Source: Entoloma clypeatum (Eukaryota; Basidiomycota; Agaricomycetes; Agaricales; Entolomataceae). From it: 64,000 nucleotides of DNA. The translations under genes and the position numbers were made by a program. The notes under the pieces are model-generated. The model was not told the DNA's origin. It saw only the letters and a list, made by a program, of their open reading frames with translations, and ran no database searches. The stretch covers positions 806,001 to 870,000 of the forward strand of contig OY751488.1 in assembly GCA_963565915.1 (NCBI GenBank), written 5' to 3'. This document shows positions 9,841 to 20,292 of this stretch, in pieces; position 1 is the stretch's first letter; each line of letters begins with the position of its first letter.

Positions 9841-11024
9841 CAGTGCCTCACAAAACTGATTCAATGTTTGCTACTTTGTTAATACCTTCAAAATAACTTT
9901 GCAAATAATGTGTATTGGTACCTGGTTAAAAGCCCTGCTTCAGGACTCTCGGAATCTGCAATAATTATGTAATTCCCATAAAAAATGATCAATGTATGAT
10001 CAAATTACTCCAGGGACTCATTGAATCAGTTTTGTGAGTATGTACAATAAATACAGTATTTTATACTTTAGTACTTGGTATTATCCCCCTTAGCTTTGAT
10101 TACTGCCTCTACCCTTCTTGGCATACTTTCTATCAGGTTTTGACACACTTCTGGCTCTATATTATTCCACATCCCCGCTGCTCTGTCTCAAATCTCCCAG
10201 ACTCCCTTGGGTGGTCTCATCTGACCAAATGACCCTCTTCCAGTCCTCCACTGTCCATTCCCTGTGCTTCATAGCAAATGCCAACCGCCTTTTCCAATGT
10301 ATGGTCTTTAAGAAAGGTCTTTTCTTCTTTGTTACAGCCTTGAATTCATGTTTTCTGAGAACCCTTCTCACAGTTTCTGGGGAGACAGGATTGGAGATGA
10401 CAGTGTTGATGTGTTTGGTAGCCTGCACAGCATTGGAGGCTCTCCCTGAGGTGATTTGTGAAAGTATGTTTTGTGTGTTGGTGGGAGAAAGCTTGGATGG
10501 ACGACCACCAGAAGAGAGATTGCAATGAGGAAGAAGATTCTGAAGCACTCTGGAGACAGTTGGTTGGCTGACACCCAGGTTAGAGACAATATGACAAGTG
10601 GAGTGACCATTGGAGGCCAGAGAAAGAATGTTTTCCTTGTGGGAAGAGGAGATAGGGCGCATGATTAATTATGGAGGCTGTTGAGGTTGGATTCTTCTTA
10701 TACAACTTTCCTTGACAATCCATCAGCGTTCTATTCAAGTTCCATCAGTAAGTCATGACAACTGGTTAGCATACAACCAGTGAAGCATTTGATTCTGATA
10801 ATTGCCATAGGTACTCACAAAACTGATTCAATGAGTTGCTGATTTAATTTAATCATATCTCCATGGATTCTGATCTAAATCATATGATTCCTTTATATTC
10901 TGAAAGCCCTGAAGTAGGGCTTTCAATTATATACCAAAGGTTTAATTCAATTGGTATTCTTTGCAGAGTTATCTTGAAGGTATTCAAAAAGCAACAAACA
11001 TTGAATCAGTTTTGTGAGGCACTG
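9841..11024 (-). mobile_element. Tc1/mariner-type DNA transposon, internally deleted
   Basis: The element begins CAGTGCCTCACAAAACTG and ends with its reverse complement at 11024. It is flanked by TA on both sides (9839-9840 and 11025-11026), the hallmark target duplication of the Tc1/mariner superfamily. The terminal repeats are long and imperfect (about 200 bp). Each also has an inner inverted copy of the CTCACAAAACTGATTCAATG motif (10016-10039 and 10811-10834). It sits inside the RT coding region of the Gypsy pol. Confidence 0.9.
10068..10662 (-). pseudogene. Tc1-like transposase with the DDE core deleted
   Basis: The frame starts at the ATG at 10660-10662 and encodes a paired-type HTH N-terminus (HSTCHIVSNLGVSQPTVSRV) and a second HTH region with KTIHWKRRLAFAMKHREW. 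It reaches the first catalytic Asp in VIWSDE. Directly after this the sequence jumps, in another frame, to the family's C-terminal tail (RAAGMWNNIEPEVCQNLIES, ending GDNTKY, stop at 10068-10070). Roughly 150 residues holding the second Asp and the third acidic residue are gone, so this copy cannot transpose itself. Confidence 0.88.
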
Positions 11025-13066
11025 TATCCTTTCTCCCTCGGACTCAAAATGTCGGAAACAAAAGTCAAGATTATTCAGGATTGGCCTGAACCACGCAGAG
11101 TGAAGGACGTCCAGTCCTTTTTAGGTTTTGCAAACCTTTACCGATGTTTTATTCCATTCTATTCCAACATCACTATTCCACTCACTCATTTAACCAGGAA
11201 ACATGCCACTTGGCTGTTCTCCGACGATGCTCGAACTGCTTTTGATGACCTGAAAAAGGCATTTACCACTGCTCCGATCCTGACACACTGGATCCCCAAC
11301 TCTCCGATAATTGTGCCCCCGAAGTAAACTATGACACCCACGATAAGGAACTTCTTGCCATCTACGAAGCGTTTAAAATTTGGTGCGATTATCTCGAAGG
11401 CTCCGGTACTCCGATTGACGTCGTTACCGACCACAAAAATCTCGAGTATTTTGCCACCACCAAAGTTCTTTCACGCCAACAAGTCCGATGGTCGGAATAC
11501 CTTTCTCAGTTCAACCTCGTCATCCGATTCCACCCCGGCCGATTGGGAACTAAACCTGACTCTCTAACTAGATGTTAGGATGTCTACAAGGGGGAAATAG
11601 CGCCTACGTCGACATCATCACCATGACATACTCACAGCACTCCCTTCCGACACTCTTTATGACACTCTTTCTAAAGATCCTAAACCCCGCTGGTCTCTCG
11701 ACCCCGATGGTTTCCTCTGACATGACGATCAGATATATGTTCCTGACTCCGATGACCTCCGACTCCGAGTCCTACAGCATAAGCATGATCATATGCTTGC
11801 TGGACACCCAGGTCAGAACAAGACACTCAGTCTCATTCAGCGCAATTACACCTGGCCTGGAATACGAGATTTCGTCAAACACTATTGCAAGTCATGTACC
11901 ACTTGCATGTGATCGAAGCCACAAAGACACAAGCCTTACGGCCTACTCAAACAGCTCCTGATCCCCGAACGTCCTTGGAATTCTATCTCAATGGATTTCA
12001 TCGAGACCCTTCCGACCTCCGACAACTTTGACTCCATCCTTGTTATCGTTGACTGATTGACGAAGCAAAGTATCTTCATTCCGATAACCATTCACTGCAC
12101 CTCCGAAGACCTTGCCGTACTCTTTGTATTGCATGTCACCTCTGACTGCGGCTCCGAATTTGTCTCCAGATTCTTCCGATCTCTCGGGAAGGCTCTAAAC
12201 ATGACCCTCCACTTCACCTCCAGTTACCACCCCGAAGGCGATGGCCAAACCAAATGCACTAACCAGACCCTTGAACAGTACTTGCAGATATTCTGCAACT
12301 ACCAACAGGACAACTGGTCCGCTCTCCTTCCGATTGTGGAGTTCGCGTACAACAATGCACCTAGTGCTACCACTGGCATATCTCCCTTCTTTGCTAACAA
12401 GGGTTACCATCCGAACATTACTGTTCACCCGGAATGAGACCTTGCCTCTTCCCGAGCCCGATCCTTCGTGACTGACTTAGACAAACTTCACCAAGAACTG
12501 AAATCCACCATCTCCGACGCTCAACGATGTTACCAAAAGTCCTCTGACAACAATCAGATTGCAGCTCCGAAGTTCTCTGTCAGACAACAAGTTTTCATCA
12601 AAGCACAGTTCTTCCGCACAACACGCCCATCCAAGAAACTCTCAGAAAAGTACTTGGGACCATATGAGATCATTGCACAACCCGGCACACACTCCTTTAC
12701 CCTCCAACTCCCAACACATTCCGCAGAGTTCACCCCGTCTACCACGTCTCCATGCTTGAACCCGCAACTCCGAACACCATTCCGAATTGGACCCAACCTC
12801 CGCCTCCTCCAATTGACATCGATGGAGAACTTGAGTACGAGATTGCTGAAATTGTCGACTCAAAGATCGACTGACAACGTAGCTGCAAGCTACTATATTT
12901 CGTCCGTTGGTTAGGATATGAAAACACTGATGAAGAATTCTCTTGGCTACTAGCCAATGAACTGGAAAACGCCCCCGAGCTTGTCTCCGACTTTCATTCC
13001 GCTTATCCCGACAAACCAGGTCCGCTCAGGTCGCTCTGAAACAAGAAAAACAAGTACTATTACTAT

Positions 13067-14023
13067 CTACTTAGTACGTTGTTTCTTGTTTGACGGACCC
13101 TCCTCCTTGTCTGACTCCGACTCCGACTCCACCTTCTCCGACGGCCCCGAAATCGACATGTCAGAATCATCCAACAGCTCCGGCAACTCCAACCTCTTCC
13201 GATTCACAAGATCCTTCCTTATCCTCCTCGTGATCCTCTTCTCCAGCCTTAACTCATGCATCTCCTCCCTCATATCCATCTCCAACTCCGACCCTTCCTC
13301 CGACACCTCCAGCAACTTGGGTTGATACTCGGTGTTCACCGAGCCTTCGACTGCTCTTAGCAGTCGCCTCACCTGCCTCGTCTCCACCAGTATCATCTTG
13401 AGGACACCCAAGACAGTGTCCTCCGACCCACTCTCCGACGGCATCTCCGACGCCTTTTTTTTCCCCTTAATCACCTTCACCGTTTTCTTCACCTCCTTCA
13501 CCTCCGACTTTCCCTCCGACGCTCTGACCTCACACTTCTTCTTGTCCTTGACACAACCCTTGCAGGACGACTTATTCCTAAAACAAAAGGTTAAAACAGA
13601 AGAGACAAACCAAAGAAGAGCTTACTCATCACATTCGCATTCGACGCCCTTCACAATGCACCTATCACAGGCGCCGACCCCGACCCCGACTCCTGACCCC
13701 TCTCTGACCATCGCTGTCACCTCCTCTACCTTCCTTTTCTTCGTCACCTTCTTCTTCTTCTCCGCCTGCAGCCCCCCCGACCCCTTGCTCGACGCGCCTT
13801 GCGCAGCAGCCACTTCATCGGCCCTCTTCTGAGCTGCCAGCTCCGATGCCCAATGCATCTCCTCTGCTAACTGCGCCGCCTCCGCAGCCCTCTCTTCATC
13901 TGCTCTCCGCTCCTCCTCAGCCTTCCTCACAGCCTCCTCCTCTGCTGCTCGCTTCTTCGCCTCCACCTCCGCGAGCTTAGCCTGCAGCTCCTCCTTCTCC
14001 TTTTGAAAATCGGTTGCCGACAT
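13067..14023 (-). CDS. Antisense gene of the Gypsy element: coiled-coil plus Zn2Cys6-like protein, 302 aa
   Basis: Two exons, 14023-13626 and 13577-13067, joined over a 48-nt GT..AG intron (GTAAGC..TTTTAG) in perfect phase, give 302 residues with no stop. Exon 1 starts MSATDFQKEKEEL and is a long Ala/Glu/Arg-rich coiled coil ending CDRCIVKGVEC. Exon 2 opens with CKGCVKDKKKC, then an acidic, Lys-rich tail. Across the splice the cysteines read C-x2-C-x6-C-x8-C-x2-C-x6-C, the spacing of fungal Zn(II)2Cys6 binuclear clusters. The gene lies tail-to-tail with pol (27 bp apart), and its start is 164 bp from the 3' LTR. I recall similar lone coiled-coil proteins in mushroom genomes; function unknown. 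DNA binding is an inference. Confidence 0.75.
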
Positions 14024-14187
14024 ATTGAGGTTTTTTTGGAAGAGTTTGAAATGAAAAGAGAATGGGGGAACAAGAAGAAAGAACCACTCGGACGGTATTT
14101 TCAACCAACGCATCACATGACGCAGTTCACACGCACCAACCACCTAGATCCTTAGGCCTCATGGGTTCGGCCCTAAGGGGGAAATAC

Positions 14188-14667
14188 TGTTACATTCCGA
14201 TCAATTCCAATGATTTCCGACCAATCCCGACACCTCTGACACCTCTGACATTTGACTAATACTTATTATGCATACTTACTGTTATGAATCTCGTTACTAT
14301 GTACATTACTTACATCCGACCATTTTACTTATGTTAAGAATCTCCGACAGCCACTCGTTATCCGACTCCGACGAAGCCACACGTCCTCCGACATAGTATT
14401 TAAACTTATGTAGAATCGTGTATTAGCTTCAGTTTGAATATCAACTTAGATTCAACATCTTACCTCCTGTCCTCTTTCCGACTCTTAACTTGAGTACAAC
14501 CTCTGATCCTCTGATCCTCCAAAATAAGGACACCAATGTATTAGCGAGGGCGCAACACACAAGTTGAAGCCAAGTCCTTGCCCCTACGTCGCACACGCTC
14601 CAACCACCCTCCGACCCTCCAACACGTCTGACGTAGCTCCGACATTTTTGTCGATCAGTTCTTAACA
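14188..14667 (+). repeat. 3' LTR of Gypsy family 2, 480 bp
   Basis: Preceded by the purine-rich run AAGGGGGAAA (14174-14183) that would prime plus-strand synthesis, and followed by the target duplication GTGGG. It is very similar to the 5' LTR; several differences are CG to TG or CA. Confidence 0.92.
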
Positions 14668-15439
14668 GTGGGTCCTAATCTCATCAAAACCCCAACACAC
14701 CACAGAATCATGAGTTTGAGCACAACCACTGAACAGATCCCTTCAGTCTCTTTTGCTCCCCTCTTAGCATCTATATGACTGTATTTCCACTATAGGAATA
14801 ACATGGGTAATGTCTAGTTACAATTCTACATCATAACCCTCTCAAAACCCCAAAGCCCACAAAAGTCAATTTATTTTGGCACAACCTGTTAAACCAATCA
14901 AGTCAAAGCACTACTAGTGATAGCACTAGTCAGATACGATGTCAAGAATAGTCTGCAATTCACCAATTCACAGAGTTTGTTAATAGTTCTGTGTTTTGCA
15001 AGTTTGCAAAAGCAGTAATGTGTCTCAGTCCAGGACATATTTGGATTCTGGTTCTGTATGCTACTGTTTGGTACAGAAACGCATGAGGCGTGATTCTAGG
15101 TGTCCACTATATCACATTTTTGCTATTTTATATATAACTCTATATGTACTATATTGTAGAATGTTCCTTGACATGTAATAAAGTGTTTTATCACAAATAT
15201 TGCACTTTAACACAACCGTGGGACAGATTCCTCTCGTCCTACTTCTATGTTGTTTGGGAAGTATATGGAGAAATCTTCACCACAGAAATAAGCCCAGGGC
15301 TGCCTAGTTGTATCTGGGCAAATGCCAGCTCACCCAGTCTGACACAAAAATAAGTGTACAATACTTGTGGTTACTCACCACAGGCATGTTTAGTCACAAG
15401 TTAGACTTCCTTTCTGGGTCATTCAACACATCCAAGATA
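14668..15439. other. No gene seen; continuation of the split tandem unit
   Basis: The first roughly 120 bp continue the 165-bp host repeat described at 6065. The rest is AT-rich with only short frames and no recognised motif. Confidence 0.4.
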
Positions 15440-15615
15440 CATAGCATGGGCCAAGATTTACGAAGTTCGAACCAAGTTCGAACTTCAGGTTCAGGTTCAA
15501 CCATCTCCCGGACCTGAACCGCCATACAAGGTTCGGTCCAGCTCAATGGCAGACCTGAACCCCGAACCTGAGGTCAGGTTCGCGAGGTTCAGGAACTGGA
15601 CTTTGGCCAGTCTAA
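15440..15615. repeat. GGTTCAGG-rich degenerate repeat, copy 2
   Basis: Interleaved GTTCGAACC, GGTTCAGG and GACCTGAACC words, including perfect short palindromes such as GTTCGAAC. Same type as 5618-5770. Confidence 0.5.
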
Positions 15616-15626
15616 GGAAACACAGT

Positions 15627-16195
15627 GCTGTTGTCTATTTGGGCCTTTTTCTAAACATAAATAGAATACTTTTGAGATAGAAATGAAGAGAAACTCACCG
15701 AGATATGATCTAACCTAATCAGCAGCCCAAGTCTGTTCATGATAGCACCACATGCAACAAGCGCCAGACTCTCATCCAACGGGCATTTGTTCTACACATA
15801 AACGCAGTCTTTTTGAGATAGAAACGAAAAGAAATGGATAGAAACTCATTGATATATGACTTATCCTTCCCATAAGCCCCTCACCTCAAAAGAACATCAA
15901 ATTGCGCCATATCCGGAAAACGGCAGGCTATCGTCTAACGGGTGCATTATTCTAAACATAAGTACAATGCTTCTGAGATAGAAATGAATGGAAATAGATG
16001 AAAACTCGCCGAGTTATGATTTTTTTCTTCCCAAACCCCCTCACCAACCAAAATCGTACCACATTGAGGAAACGCCGGGCTGTCGTCTATGGGGGCCTTT
16101 AATCTACACAAAAATGTGATGCTTTTGAGATAAAAATGAAAGGAAACGGATAAGAACTCACGAAGATATGATTTATTCTTATCAACAGCCCATAA
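15627..16195. repeat. Tandem array, about four copies of a 140-160 bp unit
   Basis: Units start near 15627, 15765, 15925 and 16078. Each has the same landmarks in order: a TCTA..GGGC start, TCTAAACATAA-type sequence, TTTGAGATAGAAATGAA, AACTCACCGAGATATGAT, and a C-rich segment followed by an A/C-rich one. Copies are strongly diverged, so the array is old. Confidence 0.7.
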
Positions 16196-16435
16196 AACTT
16201 GAGTTCTTTGCAATATTGACCTTCCTCGTTGTACCGCTAGTTCGTTGTTGTGTGCTCAGTGCAGTACGTACTTCCAATTGTCATCGCCGGTTACTGACAT
16301 CCCAGCTGAGAAGGCAGGGTGGTGGCACGAAAGAGAGAGATGATAAGTTACAGGTGACAGAAATTTGAATCAACGAAGTCACAGATTAATCACCTGACTT
16401 CACGCGATGCGTCAAACACCTTCAACGGGCGGGTC

Positions 16436-16620
16436 AATCAATGAGGTGGGTCCAGCAGGTCCGAACCCCGGGTCCAGGTCCAACCCACCTCTGCACCCGA
16501 ACCTCTAAGGAGGACCGAGTCCGCTAGATGTGAGGACCTGCACCCCTGACCTAGGGTTCAGTCCAGGTCCGAACCGCGGTCCGGAGGTTCGAGAACCGAA
16601 CCGTGGCCAGTGTGTTGAAC
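16436..16620. repeat. GGTCCAGGTCC-rich degenerate repeat, copy 3
   Basis: The third block of GGTTCGG/GGTCCAGG words and complements, immediately before the secreted-protein gene array. Confidence 0.45.
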
Positions 16621-16659
16621 CTGGGTGTGCAGGCGAATCTGTGCGTTTCCTTGTTCCGA

Positions 16660-17450
16660 TTCATGTTCTGTGACCATGTACACTGAGAATAATGTGCGGG
16701 AGCGGTGGCGGCCGCCGTGGGTTCAACATCACTCAAGGCATCCACGCCGCCCAGTACGGCACCACCGACCTCCTCCCCAAGGACGAAACCACTTTTCAAA
16801 GACACACACTCCCCGATGTAGCCATTCCCATCCACCAAACGTTATTTTCTTTGTTATCATTACTCACAATCAGGCTTCTTTATTCAAAAACTCAGTCGAG
16901 CCCACAACCACAGCTCCCTTCTCTGCGGCCGCCTAAGCCTCCTTCCCCGTTCCACGTCCGTATACCCGTCCTCGCCATTCTTTTTGCCCTCAAAAGACGG
17001 TGCAATACCCCTCCGTTTCCGTCTCTGCGATAACGCAAGGCCGTCCATCGCGTTGCTGGGCCGAGCCCTGTCGTGTCGGCGTATAGAGGTACTAGACATG
17101 ACAACGTTGGACGTGAGTCTTTTCGCTCTTATATTCGTTTTTGTTCTACGGTATATCGACATGTACTTTAGTCTTTTGTGATAGGTGCGTTGGATAAATC
17201 AGTTTCGAGCCAGATCCTACCACCATCGGATGATACTAGAGATGGATAAAATAGAATGATGCATGCATACAGCTGCGGTACTTGCGTAAGTAATAATTTT
17301 CGACGCCCAGTGCTGTCTACCTGCGACTTCCGAAATAATAGTGTGTCTTCTTGTGCAGCTTTGAATACGTGTATGAAGGCGTAACGCGAACGGTCAACAT
17401 TAGCGCCTCGAGTCGTCTCCATTACCACTACTATTTGTCAAAATCACCGG
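16660..17450 (+). repeat. Repeated non-coding module, copy 1, upstream of the secreted-protein array
   Basis: A block with landmarks GGTTCAACATCACTCAAGGC, TTTCAAAGACACAC, CGTCTCTGCGATAACGCA, CCTGTCGTGTCGGCGTA and ATAGGTGCGTTGGAT recurs at 18885-19560 and, more decayed, at 22100-22640. Conserved islands hint at a former gene, but no copy keeps a consistent long frame, so I treat it as duplicated flanking DNA or a dead gene. Confidence 0.55.
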
Positions 17451-17892
17451 TAAGAAGAAGCCGATGGCTAATTGATAATTACTAATGCGGCGACCGGTGA
17501 GATTGAAAGAAGACAAGATGAGGTGTCGTGTAAGTCGTTGCCTTGGTCTTCAGGTGAATGGTAAATCAGGACCGGTTCGGCGTGGGTTTGAACCTCTAAG
17601 TAACTATGCAACCATGATACGTGGTCAGCGGTTCGCCGGAGAAGGCTGGCTGGGAAATGGGCTCCCGGGTGGCCGGGAAGATGTTGAAATGTGGTGCTTC
17701 TCTGCCAGTTAAAACATGTATCGTTTCCTCAGGTTTCTATGGGCCATCGGGCATTGGGCCTCCGAGTGCGAAGTCTACTATACGACTGCACAGTCTTTTT
17801 ACCGACATCCTTCAGGACTCCCCGCAGGAATAAAACGCTCCACGATATTCCCTCTGACTTCCAGATCACCTCTCACCCTCTCGGCCCATTAC

Positions 17893-18569
17893 ATGAAGCT
17901 CCTTTGCAGCCTCGCTGCGGTGACCACCGCCCTCCTCTTTGCTGCTGGCACCACTCCCGCAAAGAGAGACAGTCTTGTATACCCTCCTGGAACCAGCCGA
18001 TTGGTAACGCCGGGACAGAAATTCATATTCAGACTCGAGAGACTTGTAGGTTCTTTATATATGTACAAGTCAAAACCCATATACTTATGACCCGGATCCA
18101 TCACCCAGGACTTGCCGTCGGGTGACCCGACCGAACTCAGCATCACCGCCGGTCTCCAGAGCTGCCAAGGCGGCACCGATGAATGTGATGGCTCCCTCAT
18201 GTCCAACAACCTCGGGACGGTGGTCATGAAAGAAAGCAAATACGATCCGAAGGTCCCTTATCATAATGAACGCGGAACAGGTGTATACCAGGATTTCACC
18301 GCCGTCATCCCTAAAAACACATCGAAAGGAGCGGTCCTCCTGAAAGTCAGGCGTGAAAGCAAGTTAAAGGATTCGGTGAGATTTCTTCTTGATTTACAGG
18401 ATTGGAATTCGCCAACGGGAACCGCTCCCTCATGCGCGGGACCGCGGCCGTTAATTATCCTCCTCCCTGCGCAATCTTTTTTTTTGAAAATGGACCAGTG
18501 CTGATGTTTTTCTTTCATCCTACTAAGAAACCTCTCGTCGATTTGGTTATGTTTCTCAGGGTCGTTTAA
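17893..18569 (+). CDS. Small predicted secreted protein, paralogue A, 153 aa
   Basis: Three exons: 17893-18045, 18109-18375 and 18528-18569, all in phase 0. Exon 1 gives a signal peptide (MKLLCSLAAVTTALLFAAGT) and then the family motif GQKFIFRLERL. Exon 2 starts DLPSGDPTELSITAGLQSC and includes DECDGS and VYQDFTAVIPKNTSKGAVLL, closing with VRRES. Exon 3 is a short hydrophobic tail. No known domain is recognised. It is predicted to be secreted, and the fold may be a small beta protein. Exon 3 is the least certain part. Its promoter and leader (GTTTCCTCAGGTTTCTATGG) recur before paralogues B and C. Confidence 0.7.
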
Positions 18570-18884
18570 AAATTTATTTGGACTGGGTAGCAATCTAGGT
18601 GTCGCAGATGCGTGGGGAGTTGAGACAGCGGGCAGGGAGAAGTTAGAATAAACAGTGAGCGCGCGATACAAACAGAATGTGTACACAAGGCGTGGGAAGT
18701 TACCACATCAACGTTCAACTTGAAGCTTCACATTCCTCCTCTTCCCAACCTCCTCCCGCTCCCCGTGCTGTCCGTGCGGCGAGCGGTGTGAATCATCGCC
18801 GTGAAGCACGGTGTGGCGGGACCTGATGCAGATGGTTGAGGCCTTGAGGCGGATGTGTGTTTTCTTGTTCCGATTTGCGTTCTC

Positions 18885-19560
18885 TGACCATGGACAATGA
18901 GAATAATATGTAGAAACCGCAACTATGGTGGGTTCAATATCATTCGTGATCAAGGCATCCACACCGCCAAATACCCTCATCTGCCCTTCCTGCCACCACC
19001 GCCTGATTCCTCCCCCGAACCAAAGGACAGCACCACCATTCAAAGGCACACGGTTCCCAGTCACAGCTCAGGCCTTTCACCAAACGTACGTCACCCCTTA
19101 TCATCAATACCTCTTTATCTAACGACATCCGATGCCCGTCCTCGCCACTCTCGTCACCGCTTTTAAGGACGTTGCAATACCCCCTCCGTCTCCGTCTCTG
19201 CGACAACGCAGGGCTCGTCCCTCGCGATGATGGGCACACCGAGCTCGAGTCCTGTCGTGTCGGCGTTGGACGTGAGGCGTGTTCTGCCCCTTATCTGCGT
19301 TTTCATTCTCCTCGTTGGACGGTTTACTGATATGTACTGTTGTGATAGGTGCGTTGGATGAAAGTTTCCAGCCAGATCCTCCCACCGTCGGATGATGGAG
19401 ATGGGGATGAAATAGAATGATGCACGCTGTATGTGGCCACGTTCGACGCCCACTGTTTCTACACGCGATCTAAAATAATAGGTATGCATTGAACGCATAT
19501 ATGATGGCGTAACGCGAAGGGGAAACATACCTTGGCTCCATTACCACCCATTTGCCAAAA
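18885..19560 (+). repeat. Repeated non-coding module, copy 2
   Basis: Shares with copy 1 the run GGTTCAATATCATTC, then AAGGCATCCACACCGCC, AAAGGCACACGGTTCCC, CCGTCTCTGCGACAACGCA, CCTGTCGTGTCGGCGTTGGA and ATAGGTGCGTTGGATG. Substitutions and small indels break every frame. Spacing from copy 1 is about 2.2 kb, so the unit duplicated includes the secreted-protein gene. Confidence 0.6.
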
Positions 19561-19846
19561 TCACCAGTCAGAAGAAACCGAGGGCTGATCGATGATGACA
19601 AATCCGGCGGCGGGTGAGAATAAAAGAAGCCAAAATGAAGTGTCGTGTAAGTCGTTGCCTTGGTGAAGGATCCTCTGCCAATTAAAACATGTATCGTTTC
19701 CTCAGGTTGTATGGGCCATCTGGCATTACTACTTACACGACTGCACAGTCTTTTTACCCGCATCCCTGACACCCCCACCCCCCCGCAGGAATAACGCTCC
19801 ACGATATTCCCTCTGACCCCCAGATCACCTCTCACCCTCCCGTTAC

Positions 19847-20292
19847 ATGAAGCTCCTTTCCAGCCTCGCTGCGGCGACCGGCACCACTTCTGCCCAGACC
19901 GAGTTCACTGTATACCCAGCGCGTCCGTGAATCCGAGATAGGAATTCACTTTCAGACTCGCGAGTCCTGTAGGTTCTTCATATATGTAGAAGTCAAAACC
20001 CATATACTTATGAACCGGATCCATCACCCAGGACTCGCCCTCCGGTCGCCCGACCGAACTCAGCGTCACCGCCGGTCTCCAGATGTGCGGCGGCGGCGGC
20101 AAGGGCAGCTGCGGTGGCGGCAACAACCTTGGGAAGGTGGTCTTGGAAAAAACCAAATTCGATCTGAAGCTCGCCTATCGTGATGGACCCGACAGAGGTG
20201 TATACCAGGAATCAACCATCGTCATTATTAATGACCCAGCGAAGGGAGTGGCCCTAGTGACAGTCAGGCGTGAAAGCAAGGTGGAGGTTTTG
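19847..20292 (+). pseudogene. Secreted-protein paralogue B, broken first exon
   Basis: Exon 1 starts MKLLSSLAAATGTTSAQTEF. It lacks about eight residues of the signal-peptide core relative to paralogue A, meets a TGA soon after PARP, and then needs frame changes to match the family motif. Exon 2 (20032-20292) is still open: DSPSGRPTELSVTAGLQMC, a glycine/cysteine stretch GGGKGSCGGG, and VRRES before a GTGAGA donor. It was made by tandem duplication of A; without exon 1 no secreted product is expected. Confidence 0.7.

Larger units (their letters stand above)
8533..13039 (+). pseudogene. Gypsy pol: protease, RT, RNase H, integrase, chromodomain; many stops
   Basis: Domains in order: aspartic protease with LIDSGSTHCF (about 8570), then VLGHNWL. 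RT follows, with [33 protein letters not shown], and an active site reading VYLNDIL instead of YLDD. The Tc1-like insertion interrupts it at 9841-11024. Next come RNase H (about 11320-11560, TDHKNLEYF), integrase (YTWPGIRDFV, then MDFIETLP, then TSDCGSEF and QTKCTNQTLEQYL), and a chromodomain (EYEIAEIVDSKID, then LLYFVRWLGYENTDEEFSWL), ending at 13037-13039. In-frame TGA codons lie at 9192, 9285, 9366, 9747, 11910, 12054, 12435 and 12872, and a TAG at 11576. About ten residues are missing before TSDCGSEF. It is dead. Confidence 0.92.
6248..14667 (+). mobile_element. Complete but inactive Ty3/Gypsy chromovirus with later insertions
   Basis: Paired LTRs (6248-6746 and 14188-14667) flanked by identical 5-bp duplications GTGGG (6243-6247 and 14668-14672) delimit the element. 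Between them are a primer site, gag, a pol with protease, RT, RNase H, integrase and chromodomain, an antisense gene, and a polypurine tract at 14174-14183. A solo LTR (7064-7465) and a Tc1-like transposon (9841-11024) inserted later. Many stops and frameshifts in gag and pol make it non-autonomous. Protein order and chromodomain point to the Tf1/sushi side of the chromoviruses. Confidence 0.92.

Noticed and set aside
13332..13832. Plus-strand Ser/Phe-rich frame of 166 residues between Gypsy pol and LTR
   Set aside because: It is antisense to the better supported two-exon minus gene and has low-complexity composition expected of the complement of Glu/Lys-rich codons.
16625..17033. Possible tubulin-like start (GFNITQGIHAAQYGT) in module copy 1
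   Set aside because: Resemblance is short, the frame is lost at once, and the other module copies do not preserve it as protein.
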